Positions 8,291-17,071 are shown, numbered from the stretch's first letter. The stretch: DNA of 64,000 nucleotides from Dehalococcoidia bacterium (GCA_026421185.1 JAPKCH010000004.1:1-64000); one strand, 5' to 3'. The notes: generated from the sequence alone by a model not told the origin. Program-made: numbers and translations.

Positions 8291-9043
8291 ATGATTGAGA
8301 ATTCGATTCTTGTTGCGAACAAGGAAGGTCGAAAGGCGACAGTATTCGCGCTGGCACACCCGGCGCTGTACATGATCGAAATGGCAGCACACGTTGGTTT
8401 CGATGCCATCACTATCGACGGTGAGCATGGCGGCTTCCCAGAAGAATCTATCGATGATATTTGCCGCACAGCGAACGGATTCGGAATGTCCGTTATCGCA
8501 CGCGTCCCAGACAATGCGGCTTACCAGATCAATCTCTACCTCGACCGAGGTATTCAAGGCGTAACCGGACCGCACATTAACTCAGGCGCAGAGGCTCAGG
8601 CACTTGCAGACGCATGCCTCTTCCCTGTCGAAGGAAAACGATCTTGGGGCGGTGGACGTGGAACCGAGTTCAACGACCAAACTGTTCTCGATGAAAAGTA
8701 TGACGGTAAGCTCGGCTTCGCAAAATGGGCGAACGCAAACATGATTGTCGTCGCGCAGATTGAAGACAAAAAGGCTTGGGATAGCCTCGACGATATTCTT
8801 GCAGTGTCTGGTCTGACGGGTGTAACTGGTGGGCCGCACGACTTTGCTCAGTCGCTGGGTCACCCAGGTGAGCCAAACCACCCAGACCGCATCGCAGCAA
8901 CCCTAGATGTTGAAACCCGAGCACGAGCTGCGGGCAAAATTGCCGGTGCCGACCTAACTTCTGGTATTGGGATTGCAGAACTCATGCTTGGTGAAGCACG
9001 AGCATTTGTGGCAGAGCACAAGAGTGACAAGCTCGGTTCGTAG
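8291..9043 (+). CDS. HpcH/HpaI-family aldolase (2-keto-3-deoxy acid aldolase, class II)
   Basis: 250-aa metal-dependent aldolase. Family blocks are visible: GFDAITIDGEHGG (phosphate/carboxylate and base region), IARVP, GIQGVTGPHI, KRSWGGGRGTEF, VAQIED (metal Glu) and GGPHDFAQSLGHPG (metal Asp). Family members split 2-keto-3-deoxy sugar acids or 4-hydroxy-2-oxo acids into pyruvate and an aldehyde. The start ATG is preceded by AGGAGA at good spacing. It follows the enolase-family gene at 7037 and is closed by a strong terminator at 9137, so the two probably form one transcript handling a sugar acid. Confidence 0.88.
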   Translation: MIENSILVANKEGRKATVFALAHPALYMIEMAAHVGFDAITIDGEHGGFPEESIDDICRTANGFGMSVIARVPDNAAYQINLYLDRGIQGVTGPHINSGAEAQALADACLFPVEGKRSWGGGRGTEFNDQTVLDEKYDGKLGFAKWANANMIVVAQIEDKKAWDSLDDILAVSGLTGVTGGPHDFAQSLGHPGEPNHPDRIAATLDVETRARAAGKIAGADLTSGIGIAELMLGEARAFVAEHKSDKLGS

Positions 9044-9136
9044 TACGTAATAGTTCGTCGTAACCTCCTGATATTAGTGTTTTTTCATATAAACACTTGC
9101 AGTTTACTAATTGACGTACATAGTTGTGAATAATCG

Positions 9137-9174
9137 AATGCCGACGGCCTTATTTAATAGACCGTCGGCATTTT
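9137..9174 (+). terminator. Rho-independent terminator after the aldolase gene
   Basis: Perfect 11-bp stem AATGCCGACGG / CCGTCGGCATT with a 14-base loop, followed by TTTT. Ends the 7037-9043 transcription unit. Confidence 0.88.
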
Positions 9175-9544
9175 GTAATGGTTCATATGCCTTTAAGTAC
9201 GGCGCTGCGGAAGCTCCACAAGTAGTACGCAGTTCTAGAGTCAGACTGGCGAGCTGAAGGACATCACAGGTCTCAAAAAACTAATACTGAAGTAATATTC
9301 TCAGTATCCGAAGCTAGCAGGCAATTCGTTTATTAAAGATGTTGAAATAGCTCCTAGTATCGACCATTAAATCCCAAAAAACACAACAGATCGTGATCAA
9401 CAGGACATCATCGCTCTGTATCTACAAATGTCCAGACGCGGCATACGTTCACGCTAACCACGACTGCCAGGATTTTGATGAGTGTGTAGCGAATATCAAG
9501 ATCGACGCATCCAAACCGGTCGATAACCCGTTACGATTACACCC
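9175..9544. other. Gap with a possible small Cys-rich ORF or remnant
   Basis: No clear gene. A GTG-started ORF (9393-9647) begins with a patterned Cys/His stretch (CIYKCPDAAYV...HDCQDFDECV) that looks like constrained sequence, then runs into the 9545 gene in another frame. This may be the left part of a broken small gene. I cannot name a family. The rest of the gap shows nothing I recognise. Confidence 0.3.
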
Positions 9545-10111
9545 ATGGCTATTGAAACTAGTTCGGAACGTGCACACACGTCTGGATCATCCAATACTAA
9601 AAAAAATCCAGCCCAATCAACCGGTCTTCTACCGGGAGAGCGATTAGTCTCAGAGCTCAACTCGAAAGACGACGGCAGTTTCAAACTGACGAGCTCCAGG
9701 GTGATTTATCGTGGCAATGCCGACTCAACTTCGGTTTACGCATCAACCCAACTTAAAGACATTACGTCGATACTGATTTCACGACGTACTCGTGGACGAA
9801 GAAGTGCAGTGTGGGGCATTGTTGGTCTGTTCGCGTCAATCGGTGTTTGGCAAGTAACGCCAGATTCAACGATTGGAATTACAGCCGCAGCGGCAGTTGC
9901 CTTGATTTCGCTTGTTTTGATGGGCGACTACTGGATTCGCCCTGCCGGAGTTCATTTAGAGCTCCAGACTGGAGCTGGAAACATGATTGGCGGCGAAGTT
10001 GGCGGGAAGACATCTGACGCAATGCGGTTCACGAGAGATGTTGAAGACGCGAAACGCCGATTGGTACCAAGCAGAATTAATACGCCATACCGCAACTATC
10101 CGTCAGGCTGA
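9545..10111 (+). CDS. Small membrane protein with PH-like (bPH) N-terminal region
   Basis: 188 aa. Residues about 28-80 (LLPGERLVSELNSKD, SRVIYRGN, then LKDITSILISRR) resemble bacterial PH-like domains, in which a 'GE..' strand and a 'LT..R..Y' strand are typical. Two hydrophobic helices follow (about 89-106 and 111-130). The tail returns to strand-rich, charged sequence (LELQTGAGN, RFTRDVEDAKRRL), so it may be a single PH-like fold split by a transmembrane hairpin. Function unknown; such proteins are generally membrane-associated. It is convergent with tsaD, 10 bases apart. The ATG 9545 start is the only reasonable one. Confidence 0.6.
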   Translation: MAIETSSERAHTSGSSNTKKNPAQSTGLLPGERLVSELNSKDDGSFKLTSSRVIYRGNADSTSVYASTQLKDITSILISRRTRGRRSAVWGIVGLFASIGVWQVTPDSTIGITAAAAVALISLVLMGDYWIRPAGVHLELQTGAGNMIGGEVGGKTSDAMRFTRDVEDAKRRLVPSRINTPYRNYPSG

Positions 10112-10121
10112 ACGAACAATA

Positions 10122-11180
10122 CTAAACCAGCGAGCTAGTTCCAATTCGTAAACTTGGAACCACATCAAGATCCCAGTCGTCCCGTCTGCCGTTACGGTAG
10201 TTCACTAGACCACTCATGGCGATCATGGCCCCGTTATCGGTGCAGAGTTTGAACGGTGGAATAGCAACCGGTAACGGAGATTTCATCACCAACGTTTCTC
10301 GCAATTGGGCATTCGCAGCAACGCCACCGACTAGAACAATTCCAGCGCAATTTTCTCGTTTGGCGGCGGCGATTGTTTTCGTGACCAGCACATCTACTAC
10401 CGAATCTTGAAACGCCTTAGCTATTCCAGCGACGATATGCGGATCAGCAGGTTCTCCAGATGTGTTTGGCGGGTATATTCCGAGTTTACGCGCACGAGTC
10501 AACACTGCTGTTTTCAGGCCGCTGAACGAGAACTCGTCGGTTCCACGCATCCAAGCGCGAGGTAGAGGTTCAGCTTCTGGAGCATTTTTGGATACCCGCT
10601 GTATTTCAGGCCCGCCCGGATATCGAAGACCCAATACCCTCGCTACCTTATCGAACGCTTCACCAGCAGCATCGTCTCGGGTTTCGCCTAATAGACGGAA
10701 CTTTCCGTGACCTTCAAGGAGTACGAGTTCGGTGTGCCCTCCCGAAACGACGATACACATGATCGGCTTTTCGCCGACTAACTCCTGAAACGGTTCGAGA
10801 TCACGATCTTCTGTGCGCGCCCACGCCCCGTATACGTGCCCATCCATGTGATTCACACCGACGAGCGGTACGCCCAGCGCAGCAGAGAGCCCTTTAGAAA
10901 AATTCAAGCCAACTATCAACGAACCAGCCAAGCCAGGACCGTGAGTTGCGGCAACAGCGCTTATGTCGCCCCAGTCGATTCCAGCATCTGCCACCGCTTG
11001 CTCACACACGGGTCGAATATCAAGCACGTGCTGTCTCGACGCTACTTCTGGAACTATTCCGCCGTATCGTGCGTGAATATCCACTTGCGTAGCTATTACG
11101 TTAGCGAGCACACATCCTTCGGCGTCGACGATGCCGACGGATGTTTCATCACAGCTTGTTTCAATTCCTAAAATATTCAT
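10122..11180 (-). CDS. tsaD: tRNA N6-adenosine threonylcarbamoyltransferase TsaD
   Basis: Transfers the threonylcarbamoyl group from threonylcarbamoyl-AMP to A37 of tRNAs reading ANN codons, with TsaB and TsaE. The 352-aa protein has the family start (MNILGIETSCDET), the HGPGLAGSL segment, the metal site His111/His115 in NHMDGH, VSGGHTEL and the ASKH-fold nucleotide motifs (FSFSGLKTAVL, VGGVAANAQLR, CTDNGAMIA). Length is normal for the family. It stands alone on the minus strand here; tsaB and tsaE are not in the window. Confidence 0.97.
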   Translation of the reverse strand: MNILGIETSCDETSVGIVDAEGCVLANVIATQVDIHARYGGIVPEVASRQHVLDIRPVCEQAVADAGIDWGDISAVAATHGPGLAGSLIVGLNFSKGLSAALGVPLVGVNHMDGHVYGAWARTEDRDLEPFQELVGEKPIMCIVVSGGHTELVLLEGHGKFRLLGETRDDAAGEAFDKVARVLGLRYPGGPEIQRVSKNAPEAEPLPRAWMRGTDEFSFSGLKTAVLTRARKLGIYPPNTSGEPADPHIVAGIAKAFQDSVVDVLVTKTIAAAKRENCAGIVLVGGVAANAQLRETLVMKSPLPVAIPPFKLCTDNGAMIAMSGLVNYRNGRRDDWDLDVVPSLRIGTSSLV

Positions 11181-11337
11181 GGCTATACGTTCAATGTAAC
11201 GCTCAATTCAGTGAAACTCCCTATGTTTTACAAGTATTATTAGGCATGATCGGAAATTAAGCACATGGAAAATTTCATGATAAATCGAGCCTTCGGTTTG
11301 CAAAAAACATCTGTTTGAACTGTGAAGAGAGATTGAC

Positions 11338-11538
11338 TTGGATTCGACTAACTGGCCTGAGTGTATGAGCTGTGAAGTAGGCCATCTGGTGCCTTTATCG
11401 GACTTTGGTGCGCAAGGCGCCGCTGTTCACTACAAAGCTTGGGTTTGCACAAACCCTGAATGTGAATACAACCTAAAGATTAGAAATGGTGAAATTCACA
11501 TCAACGAGCCGATCATTCGAGGCGCTCGTGTCCGATAG
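11338..11538 (+). CDS. Small zinc-ribbon-like protein
   Basis: 66 aa from a TTG start with AGAGAG upstream. CxxC (PECMSCEVG) and a second pair (VCTNPECEYNLKI) separated by about 23 residues form a plausible zinc ribbon. Function unknown. It lies 50 bases before a sortase gene on the same strand and may share its transcript. The Cys spacing supports a real gene despite its size. Confidence 0.55.
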   Translation: MDSTNWPECMSCEVGHLVPLSDFGAQGAAVHYKAWVCTNPECEYNLKIRNGEIHINEPIIRGARVR

Positions 11539-11587
11539 GATTTAGCCAATCAATCCGTACCGACGATATAGTCGTACTTCAATAGAC

Positions 11588-12490
11588 ATGGCAAACCAAA
11601 ATCCCCCTACCGACTCGGTCCATCAAGGATCAAGGACGGAAAAAACAAGATTTTCAATTGTGACTATCACTGCATATATGATGGCTATAGTTGGTGTTGT
11701 GTTGATCGTCGTATCTGGCGTTTACATCTACTCGAAGTCAAATTCAGGATCTGATGCCTCTGCTTTTACTTATTCGATCCCAGAGAATTCTCTCGATAGT
11801 CACTTAGGCATCTCGATTGTTCGAGAGTCCGAATCTCCAACGACTGGCGAAACGCCAATACCGTTGGAACAGAAATATCCTGATGTTGCCCAGTTCGCTA
11901 ACCTCTATCCCGGTGATCTTCTTAATCCTAAATACTGGTCTGAACCTGAATGGGCAGGATCTGATCCATTCGGTGGACCGACGATACCTGACGAGTTTCG
12001 TCCTATCCTTTCAACAGATTTGTTCCTTGATATCGATCCGACAGCGAACGCCACACGGATAAAAATCCCTGCAATCAAGCTTGATTCGACCGTTTCTGAA
12101 TTAAGAATCGTCGATCTAGGCAATCAGAAGTCGTATCAAACACCGAACAACACAGTCGGGCACATACCCGAGACTTCATTGCCGGGCCAGCAAGGTAGCG
12201 GCTGGTTCTTCGGCCACCTCGAAAGTTTTGCTGCACGAGAAGGCAATATTTTCCGACACCTGCCTGAAATTACCGAATTGATAAAGGAAGACCCAGTCGA
12301 TGTTTATCTTGAAACTCCAGATGCCGAGTACATATACCGAGTGACAGCCACGAGCCAGATACATGAGAGTGAACTTCACCTGAGCAGCACAAGTGACGCT
12401 CAGATAACTCTCGTAACTTGCTGGCCGCCCAGAGTTTACGATCAGCGAGTGCTCGTAAATGCAACGTTGATAGCTTACAAACCGCTATAG
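11588..12490 (+). CDS. Sortase (class D/E-like transpeptidase)
   Basis: 300-aa protein with a single N-terminal membrane anchor (about 24-48) and a C-terminal sortase beta-barrel. The catalytic triad is visible: His210 in WFFGHLES, Cys278 in LVTCWPP and Arg287 in VYDQRVLV. A long linker (55-150) separates anchor and domain. Sortases cut a C-terminal sorting signal and attach the protein to the cell envelope or build pili. No LPxTG-like substrate is recognised in the window, so its targets lie elsewhere. This is consistent with a monoderm-type envelope as in Chloroflexota. Confidence 0.88.
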   Translation: MANQNPPTDSVHQGSRTEKTRFSIVTITAYMMAIVGVVLIVVSGVYIYSKSNSGSDASAFTYSIPENSLDSHLGISIVRESESPTTGETPIPLEQKYPDVAQFANLYPGDLLNPKYWSEPEWAGSDPFGGPTIPDEFRPILSTDLFLDIDPTANATRIKIPAIKLDSTVSELRIVDLGNQKSYQTPNNTVGHIPETSLPGQQGSGWFFGHLESFAAREGNIFRHLPEITELIKEDPVDVYLETPDAEYIYRVTATSQIHESELHLSSTSDAQITLVTCWPPRVYDQRVLVNATLIAYKPL

Positions 12491-12691
12491 CGATAAACGG
12501 CAGCTAAATTTTCGGTTCAAGTTCAATCATGAGTTCTAATAGTGACGTAACTTGGAATCATGACGCTTTTTTCGTTCCCGATTTACTGAATTATGCGCGA
12601 TCATTAAATTCGGCTAAACGCAGTGCCAAATCTGGTCGCTGATTACTTAACATTAACGGCTCGTTATTTCCTAACTCGAAAATGGATAACA

Positions 12692-13756
12692 ATGGAATCG
12701 TCTGACCTCGTACCGCAAGCGAATGCAACAAACTCTCCAGTTTGGAAAGACAAGTTGCTGCTGATACTGCTTTCAGTTGCGGTTCTTGGGGTGTTATTGC
12801 AGGTGACTCTTGGCGGAGTCGTAAGAGTCACGGGTTCCGGCGATGGATGCCCCGACTGGCCTATGTGTTTTGGGCGCTTTTTCCCTCCTTTAGATCAGGC
12901 AACTATCGATCTTCTTTACGACGGTCCGGGTGACACTCCCAAGGTTCACAACGTTGTGCTCGAATATAGCCATCGTTCAGTTGGCACACTTCTCGGGCTT
13001 GCAATCATCGCTGCTGTTTTTAGAGTCTGGAAGAAGCATCGAGCAAACAGGATCGTAGCTTGGCTTGCAACAGCTGAACTTGGAATGATTTTTATAGTTG
13101 GAATGCTGGGCGGATTAGTAGTATTGAACGACCTCGACCCTGCTATTCGAACGGTTCACCTGTTCCTTGCAGAAATAGTGGCGTTCTTAGCGATTCTTAC
13201 ATTGGTCGCTGCATCATACGGCAGGCCGAAATCCACACAAGGCAGTTCACCGTGGATTTGGGGCAGAGTCAACGACGAGCACCGAGGAGCTTTGAAACTG
13301 GCTGCGGCCGGTGGGATATTTGTACTTATCGCTCTACTTTCGGGTTCTTATGCCGTTTGGAAAGAAGCTGGTAATGTTTGTGCTTCATGGCCACTGTGTG
13401 GTGGTGACTTGATCCCGCAGTCGACTTCAGCTTGGATCCATATGACACATCGAATGCTTTCATTAGTGTCAGTTGTGGTAGTTCTTATTGCTGGTCATCG
13501 GGTGTGGCGCTTGCCCAATATCTCGGGTGCACTGAGATTTGCTGCGCTAGCATCGGCATTCATTATCTTCGCTCAAATACTTATGGGTGCAGCCAATCCA
13601 TGGACCTCATTTGCAGAATGGGCACGTGCCGGGCACCTTACCCTCGCTACTCTCGCATGGGTCGACATGGTATTTATAGTTGCTTTGATTCTTCGACCAG
13701 TCCCCGGACGTGAGTTGGCAGAGTCACGAAATGAAGCAGCCAACGAGGCCAGCTAG
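12692..13756 (+). CDS. ctaA: Heme A synthase (CtaA/COX15 family)
   Basis: Oxidises the C8 methyl of heme O to the formyl group of heme A for aa3-type cytochrome oxidases. Eight membrane segments are visible. Heme-ligand histidines occur in YSHRSVGTL, TVHLFLAE, MTHRMLSL and AGHLTLAT. The paired cysteines (DGCPDWPMC and VCASWPLC) match those of bacterial CtaA loops. ATG 12692 (MESSDLVPQ) is preferred over the GTG at 12623, whose extra 23 residues look non-coding. 354 aa is normal. It is followed 24 bases later by ctaB, so both heme O/A steps form an operon. Confidence 0.92.
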   Translation: MESSDLVPQANATNSPVWKDKLLLILLSVAVLGVLLQVTLGGVVRVTGSGDGCPDWPMCFGRFFPPLDQATIDLLYDGPGDTPKVHNVVLEYSHRSVGTLLGLAIIAAVFRVWKKHRANRIVAWLATAELGMIFIVGMLGGLVVLNDLDPAIRTVHLFLAEIVAFLAILTLVAASYGRPKSTQGSSPWIWGRVNDEHRGALKLAAAGGIFVLIALLSGSYAVWKEAGNVCASWPLCGGDLIPQSTSAWIHMTHRMLSLVSVVVVLIAGHRVWRLPNISGALRFAALASAFIIFAQILMGAANPWTSFAEWARAGHLTLATLAWVDMVFIVALILRPVPGRELAESRNEAANEAS

Positions 13757-13780
13757 GTTCAGACCCGCTACTATTCTATT

Positions 13781-14680
13781 ATGGCAACCAACGAGACAAT
13801 CGAACGCGGCTCGTCAATGAATGTATTGGGCGATTTCATCGCTCTTACAAAGCCGCGCGTCATGTCGCTATTACTGGTATCAGCGATTGCCGGTGCTTTT
13901 CTGGGCGCAGGCTCAACTCCAACGCTTGAAGTACTCATTGCAGTACTCGTCGGTGGAGCGCTCGCCTCTGGCGGTGCAGCATCATTGAACATGGCCTACG
14001 AAGGCGAACTTGATCAGAAGATGGGGCGAACGAAAAACCGACCAGTCGCAGAAGGTCGCATATCTGCACTAACCGCTATTTTGTTTGGGATAACTCTCAA
14101 TGTTGGATCGTTCCTGATCCTTTCAATGATGACGAACGTCCTAGCAGCGGTACTCGCAATTGTTGGAACAGTCCTCTACTTCGGTCTCTACACAGTCATT
14201 TTGAAACGGACCACAACTCAAAATATTGTTCTGGGCGGTGCAGCAGGATCAGTTCCCCCGTTAGTTGGTTACGCAGCCGTTACGGGAACAATCGATCTTT
14301 CTGCGTGGTACTTGTTCGTCGTTATTTTCTTCTGGACTCCACCGCACTTTTGGGCGCTGGCAATTATGATCAAAGACGACTACGCCAAGGCCGATATTCC
14401 AATGCTGCCCGTGGTTCGCGGAGTAAAACACACCACCATACAGATCATGCTTTACACCGTGATCCTCTCGGCCGTGTCGATCATGTTTGGAGTCGTGTCA
14501 GACGCTCTCAGTTGGATATATATGATTGGTGCATCAGGTCTTTGCTTGGCATTCTTCTGGTACGCATATAAGCTAATCAAAGAACCCGATCGCCCGGCAG
14601 CGGTACGCCTGTACAAATACTCGCTGCTGTTCCTAGCACTATTCTTCGTGATTGTTATGGTCGACTCTGTAGTCTCCTAA
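13781..14680 (+). CDS. ctaB: Protoheme IX farnesyltransferase (heme O synthase)
   Basis: UbiA-family membrane prenyltransferase that adds a farnesyl chain to heme b to make heme O, the substrate of CtaA. About nine hydrophobic segments, 299 aa. The prenyl-binding motif appears as NMAYEGELDQKMGRTKNRP, and the second Asp-rich region as KDDYAKADIPMLP; both are typical of CtaB. The start of the conserved core, ALTKPRVMSLLL, is as expected. It is co-directional and closely spaced with ctaA. Confidence 0.95.
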   Translation: MATNETIERGSSMNVLGDFIALTKPRVMSLLLVSAIAGAFLGAGSTPTLEVLIAVLVGGALASGGAASLNMAYEGELDQKMGRTKNRPVAEGRISALTAILFGITLNVGSFLILSMMTNVLAAVLAIVGTVLYFGLYTVILKRTTTQNIVLGGAAGSVPPLVGYAAVTGTIDLSAWYLFVVIFFWTPPHFWALAIMIKDDYAKADIPMLPVVRGVKHTTIQIMLYTVILSAVSIMFGVVSDALSWIYMIGASGLCLAFFWYAYKLIKEPDRPAAVRLYKYSLLFLALFFVIVMVDSVVS

Positions 14681-14777
14681 CTTTTCACCGATAGTCACCG
14701 ACCAGTTCATCAAGTAATCACCCGTATCTCAACTCGCTGTACAAAACGCCATATAGTTTCATCGTTAAGATGTTGTC

Positions 14778-15773
14778 GTGGGATTTATAAAAACAACATT
14801 CGCTGTTCTCGGGGTTACTGCAGGTAGCTACGCAGTCATTTCATCGGCAATGGCGGCCAACCTGACCAGAACTCAACGACTCCGTTCGGAAGAGACGCCT
14901 GAGTCAGTTGGACTTGAGTATCGTGATGTGAGCTTCACTAGCCGAGGTGGAGACGCAAAGCTCTCAGGATGGACCATCACACCTGAGTCCGTATCAAACT
15001 CATCACATACGAACGCACGTGACACTTCATGGGTTATTATCGTCCACGGTGACAACACCAACCGAAGCGACGCTAGAACCGTCACGCTGGCAATCGCTCG
15101 TTCGCTCAGTCGCCGTGGATTCGGAATATTCATGTTCGATATGCGCGGTCGAGGCGATTCACCAGCAGCAATGTCGTCATCAGGATATTTCGAACGACTC
15201 GATCTTCAGGGTGCTTCCGATTATCTCGTTAGCAAAGGTGCCGACCGTAGCCGTATTGGCGTTCTGGGTTTCTCGCTGGGCGGTGCCGTAGCATTGATGG
15301 CAGGATCGAATCCCAACAACTTCGGGGCAGTCGTATCCGATAGTTCTTTCGCTGATTACTCACTGATACTTCGAAACTCCATGACAGGTATCAAACGTCC
15401 GTTTACGTTTTTGTTTCCAGGAATGGAATTCATGGCGAAAACTATTTACGGAATCGACATCAAGGATATTTCGCCAGCACGAGCAATCGCACGATCCGAC
15501 ACACCGGTGTTAGTGATTCACGGTGAAGACGACGCAGTGATCCCTGTGGAGCATGCTCGGCTACTTGGGCGAGCGATTGGTGCCAGCTTCGGCGAGATAG
15601 ATGGTAGCGACGAAACGATATGGATAGTTCCGGGCGCAGGGCACACAGGTTCGTTCAAAACCGAACCTAAGGCTTACATAAAAAAGTTGGTTAAATTCTA
15701 TGAGGCGCACCTAGGTGCACCTCATAGATCACATTTGACAGTGGCTGATAATTCTGAAAAATCAGAAGACTAG
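14778..15773 (+). CDS. Alpha/beta hydrolase with N-terminal membrane anchor (S9/BAAT-like)
   Basis: 331 aa from GTG 14778. A hydrophobic stretch at 7-27 should anchor it or act as a signal. The hydrolase fold follows: VIIVHGDNTN (oxyanion region), DMRGRGDS, GFSLGGAVAL with nucleophile Ser166, IHGEDDAVIP with acid Asp251/252, and GAGHTGS with His289. It resembles extracytoplasmic esterases/peptidases of the dienelactone-hydrolase/S9 group; substrate unknown. Its stop codon overlaps the stop of rplT by 4 bases (CTAG). A 32-bp palindrome lies inside its last 30 codons. Confidence 0.85.
   Translation: MGFIKTTFAVLGVTAGSYAVISSAMAANLTRTQRLRSEETPESVGLEYRDVSFTSRGGDAKLSGWTITPESVSNSSHTNARDTSWVIIVHGDNTNRSDARTVTLAIARSLSRRGFGIFMFDMRGRGDSPAAMSSSGYFERLDLQGASDYLVSKGADRSRIGVLGFSLGGAVALMAGSNPNNFGAVVSDSSFADYSLILRNSMTGIKRPFTFLFPGMEFMAKTIYGIDIKDISPARAIARSDTPVLVIHGEDDAVIPVEHARLLGRAIGASFGEIDGSDETIWIVPGAGHTGSFKTEPKAYIKKLVKFYEAHLGAPHRSHLTVADNSEKSED
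15697..15728. repeat. 32-bp near-perfect palindrome within coding sequence
   Basis: Arms of 16 bases pair with one mismatch and no loop, centred on CCTAGG (CTATGAGGCGCACC / GGTGCACCTCATAG). It lies in the 3' end of the alpha/beta hydrolase gene, about 40 bases from the convergent rplT stop. It could fold in either transcript and serve as a bidirectional end signal for both genes, since no other terminator is visible there. Confidence 0.6.
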
Positions 15774-16132
15774 TCTGCAGGCAGTGCCGCCTGTGCTTGC
15801 CTTACAACCAGAGTGAAACCTTCAGGCTCACGTATTGCCAGTTCAGCGAGTGACTTTCGGTCGAGCTCGATGCCTGCTAATACCATGCCGTGAATAAGGC
15901 TTGCGTAGTTGATTCCAAGTGCACGTGCAGCAGCGTTGATTCGAACGATCTGGAGAGATCGGTTCGTACGCTTCTTCAAGCGGCGATGAGCCGTAGAATA
16001 TGCCTGTGCGTGAGTCAGTGACTCACGGGCGACGCGATAGCGCCTGCTACGTGCAGCCCTGTGGCCTCGCGTTGCTTTTAGTACGGCTTTATGCCGCCTT
16101 CGTGTCGTTTTACCGGCTTTAACCCTGGCCAA
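15770..16132 (-). CDS. rplT: 50S ribosomal protein L20
   Basis: 120-aa basic protein that binds 23S rRNA early in 50S assembly. Diagnostic segments: MARVKAGKTTRRRHK, KATRGHRAARSRRYRVA, RRLKKRTNRSLQIVRINAAARALGI (in pieces) and the NYASLIHGM helix. Third gene of infC-rpmI-rplT. Its stop codon overlaps that of the convergent hydrolase gene. Confidence 0.98.
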   Translation of the reverse strand: MARVKAGKTTRRRHKAVLKATRGHRAARSRRYRVARESLTHAQAYSTAHRRLKKRTNRSLQIVRINAAARALGINYASLIHGMVLAGIELDRKSLAELAIREPEGFTLVVRQAQAALPAD

Positions 16133-16209
16133 TTAATTTCTCCTTGGCGTCAATTGCGGAGCATCCGATGTAGCCCCAACAATGAACTCAGATAGTGGTG
16201 CAGTTGCTT

Positions 16210-16413
16210 CTAGTGAAGCGCGCTTATTGCCTGCTTGATTGTCTTCGAGAATGTCTTCGAGTCGAGAGCAACCTTACCGCCAAATAGACGCTTGACTCGT
16301 GAAGCCTTGCGTCGGCGGAAGTGGCTCTTCGGACCCTTTGACCGCAGCACCTTGCCGGTACCACTTATGTGGAACCGTTTTTTGGCGCCCTTATGGGTCT
16401 TCATCTTCGGCAT
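16210..16413 (-). CDS. rpmI: 50S ribosomal protein L35
   Basis: 67-aa basic ribosomal protein with the family start MPKMKTHKGAKKRF and a RRKASRVKRLFGG centre. It sits 77 bases upstream of rplT and 55 bases downstream of infC, in the usual operon order. Slightly longer C-terminus than average, otherwise standard. Confidence 0.97.
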   Translation of the reverse strand: MPKMKTHKGAKKRFHISGTGKVLRSKGPKSHFRRRKASRVKRLFGGKVALDSKTFSKTIKQAISALH

Positions 16414-16468
16414 ATCAGGTAATTTCCGTTCTCAATTCTCGTTTTCAGACAGTAGTTGCCTGAACTTA

Positions 16469-17071
16469 TTATTCTTTTGCAGAATCGCCGTTTGAAGGCG
16501 CTCCGCTCGTAGTCGCTACTGGAGTCGACTTCACTTGACGATCTCGTTCTTTCTGTTGAGGGGATGGTGCAAGCAATATACTCAACACTCGCCCTTCCAT
16601 ACCAGGCGGTTTCTCAAGTTTAGCGACTGTCGCTACACCTTCAGCAACTTTTCTCAGCACTTTCATTGCGATTTCGGGGTGGGCTCGCTGCCTACCTCGG
16701 AACCTAACGAATACCCTGACCTTAGCTCCTTCTGCAAGAAGCTTCTTTGTCATATTTATTTTCGTTTCGACATCGTTATCCGACATCACAGGGCTAAGGC
16801 GTACGTCTTTTTGCTTACTCGCACTTCGTGAAACCATGCGAGCTTCACGCTGCTTTTTGCTCTGTATAAATTTGAATCGACCATAATCCAGCAAGCGGCA
16901 AACTGGCGGACTTTGGTTAGGGCCAACCTCTACTAAGTCGAGACCCTCGTCCTCAGCCATTTCCAGTGCGTCACGAATGTGCATCACTGTTGAATCAGAC
17001 GAATCTTCTCCACGAATTACCCGAACCTCGTCGGCTCTAATTCGGCGGTTCACCCTAAATTCTTTTGCTAT
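16469..17071 (-). CDS. infC: Translation initiation factor IF-3, apparent ATA start
   Basis: IF-3 binds the 30S subunit and checks the start codon and initiator tRNA. The N-domain (KEFRVNRRIRADEVRVI), linker helix and C-domain (KQKDVRLSP, VRVFVRFRGRQ, KLEKPPGMEGR) are intact, with a Gln/Lys/Ser-rich C-terminal extension of about 35 residues. The track start (TTG 17155) adds 28 residues without homology and has no Shine-Dalgarno. The homologous start falls on ATA 17071, 7 bases after AGGGAG. A rare start codon fits the known autocontrol of infC, where IF-3 rejects non-AUG starts (AUU in E. coli). That gives 200 aa. Confidence 0.92.
   Translation of the reverse strand: MAKEFRVNRRIRADEVRVIRGEDSSDSTVMHIRDALEMAEDEGLDLVEVGPNQSPPVCRLLDYGRFKFIQSKKQREARMVSRSASKQKDVRLSPVMSDNDVETKINMTKKLLAEGAKVRVFVRFRGRQRAHPEIAMKVLRKVAEGVATVAKLEKPPGMEGRVLSILLAPSPQQKERDRQVKSTPVATTSGAPSNGDSAKE

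Noticed and set aside
9074-9097. Hairpin AGTGTTT / AAACACT after the aldolase gene
   Set aside because: Short, AT-rich, and a far better terminator follows at 9137.
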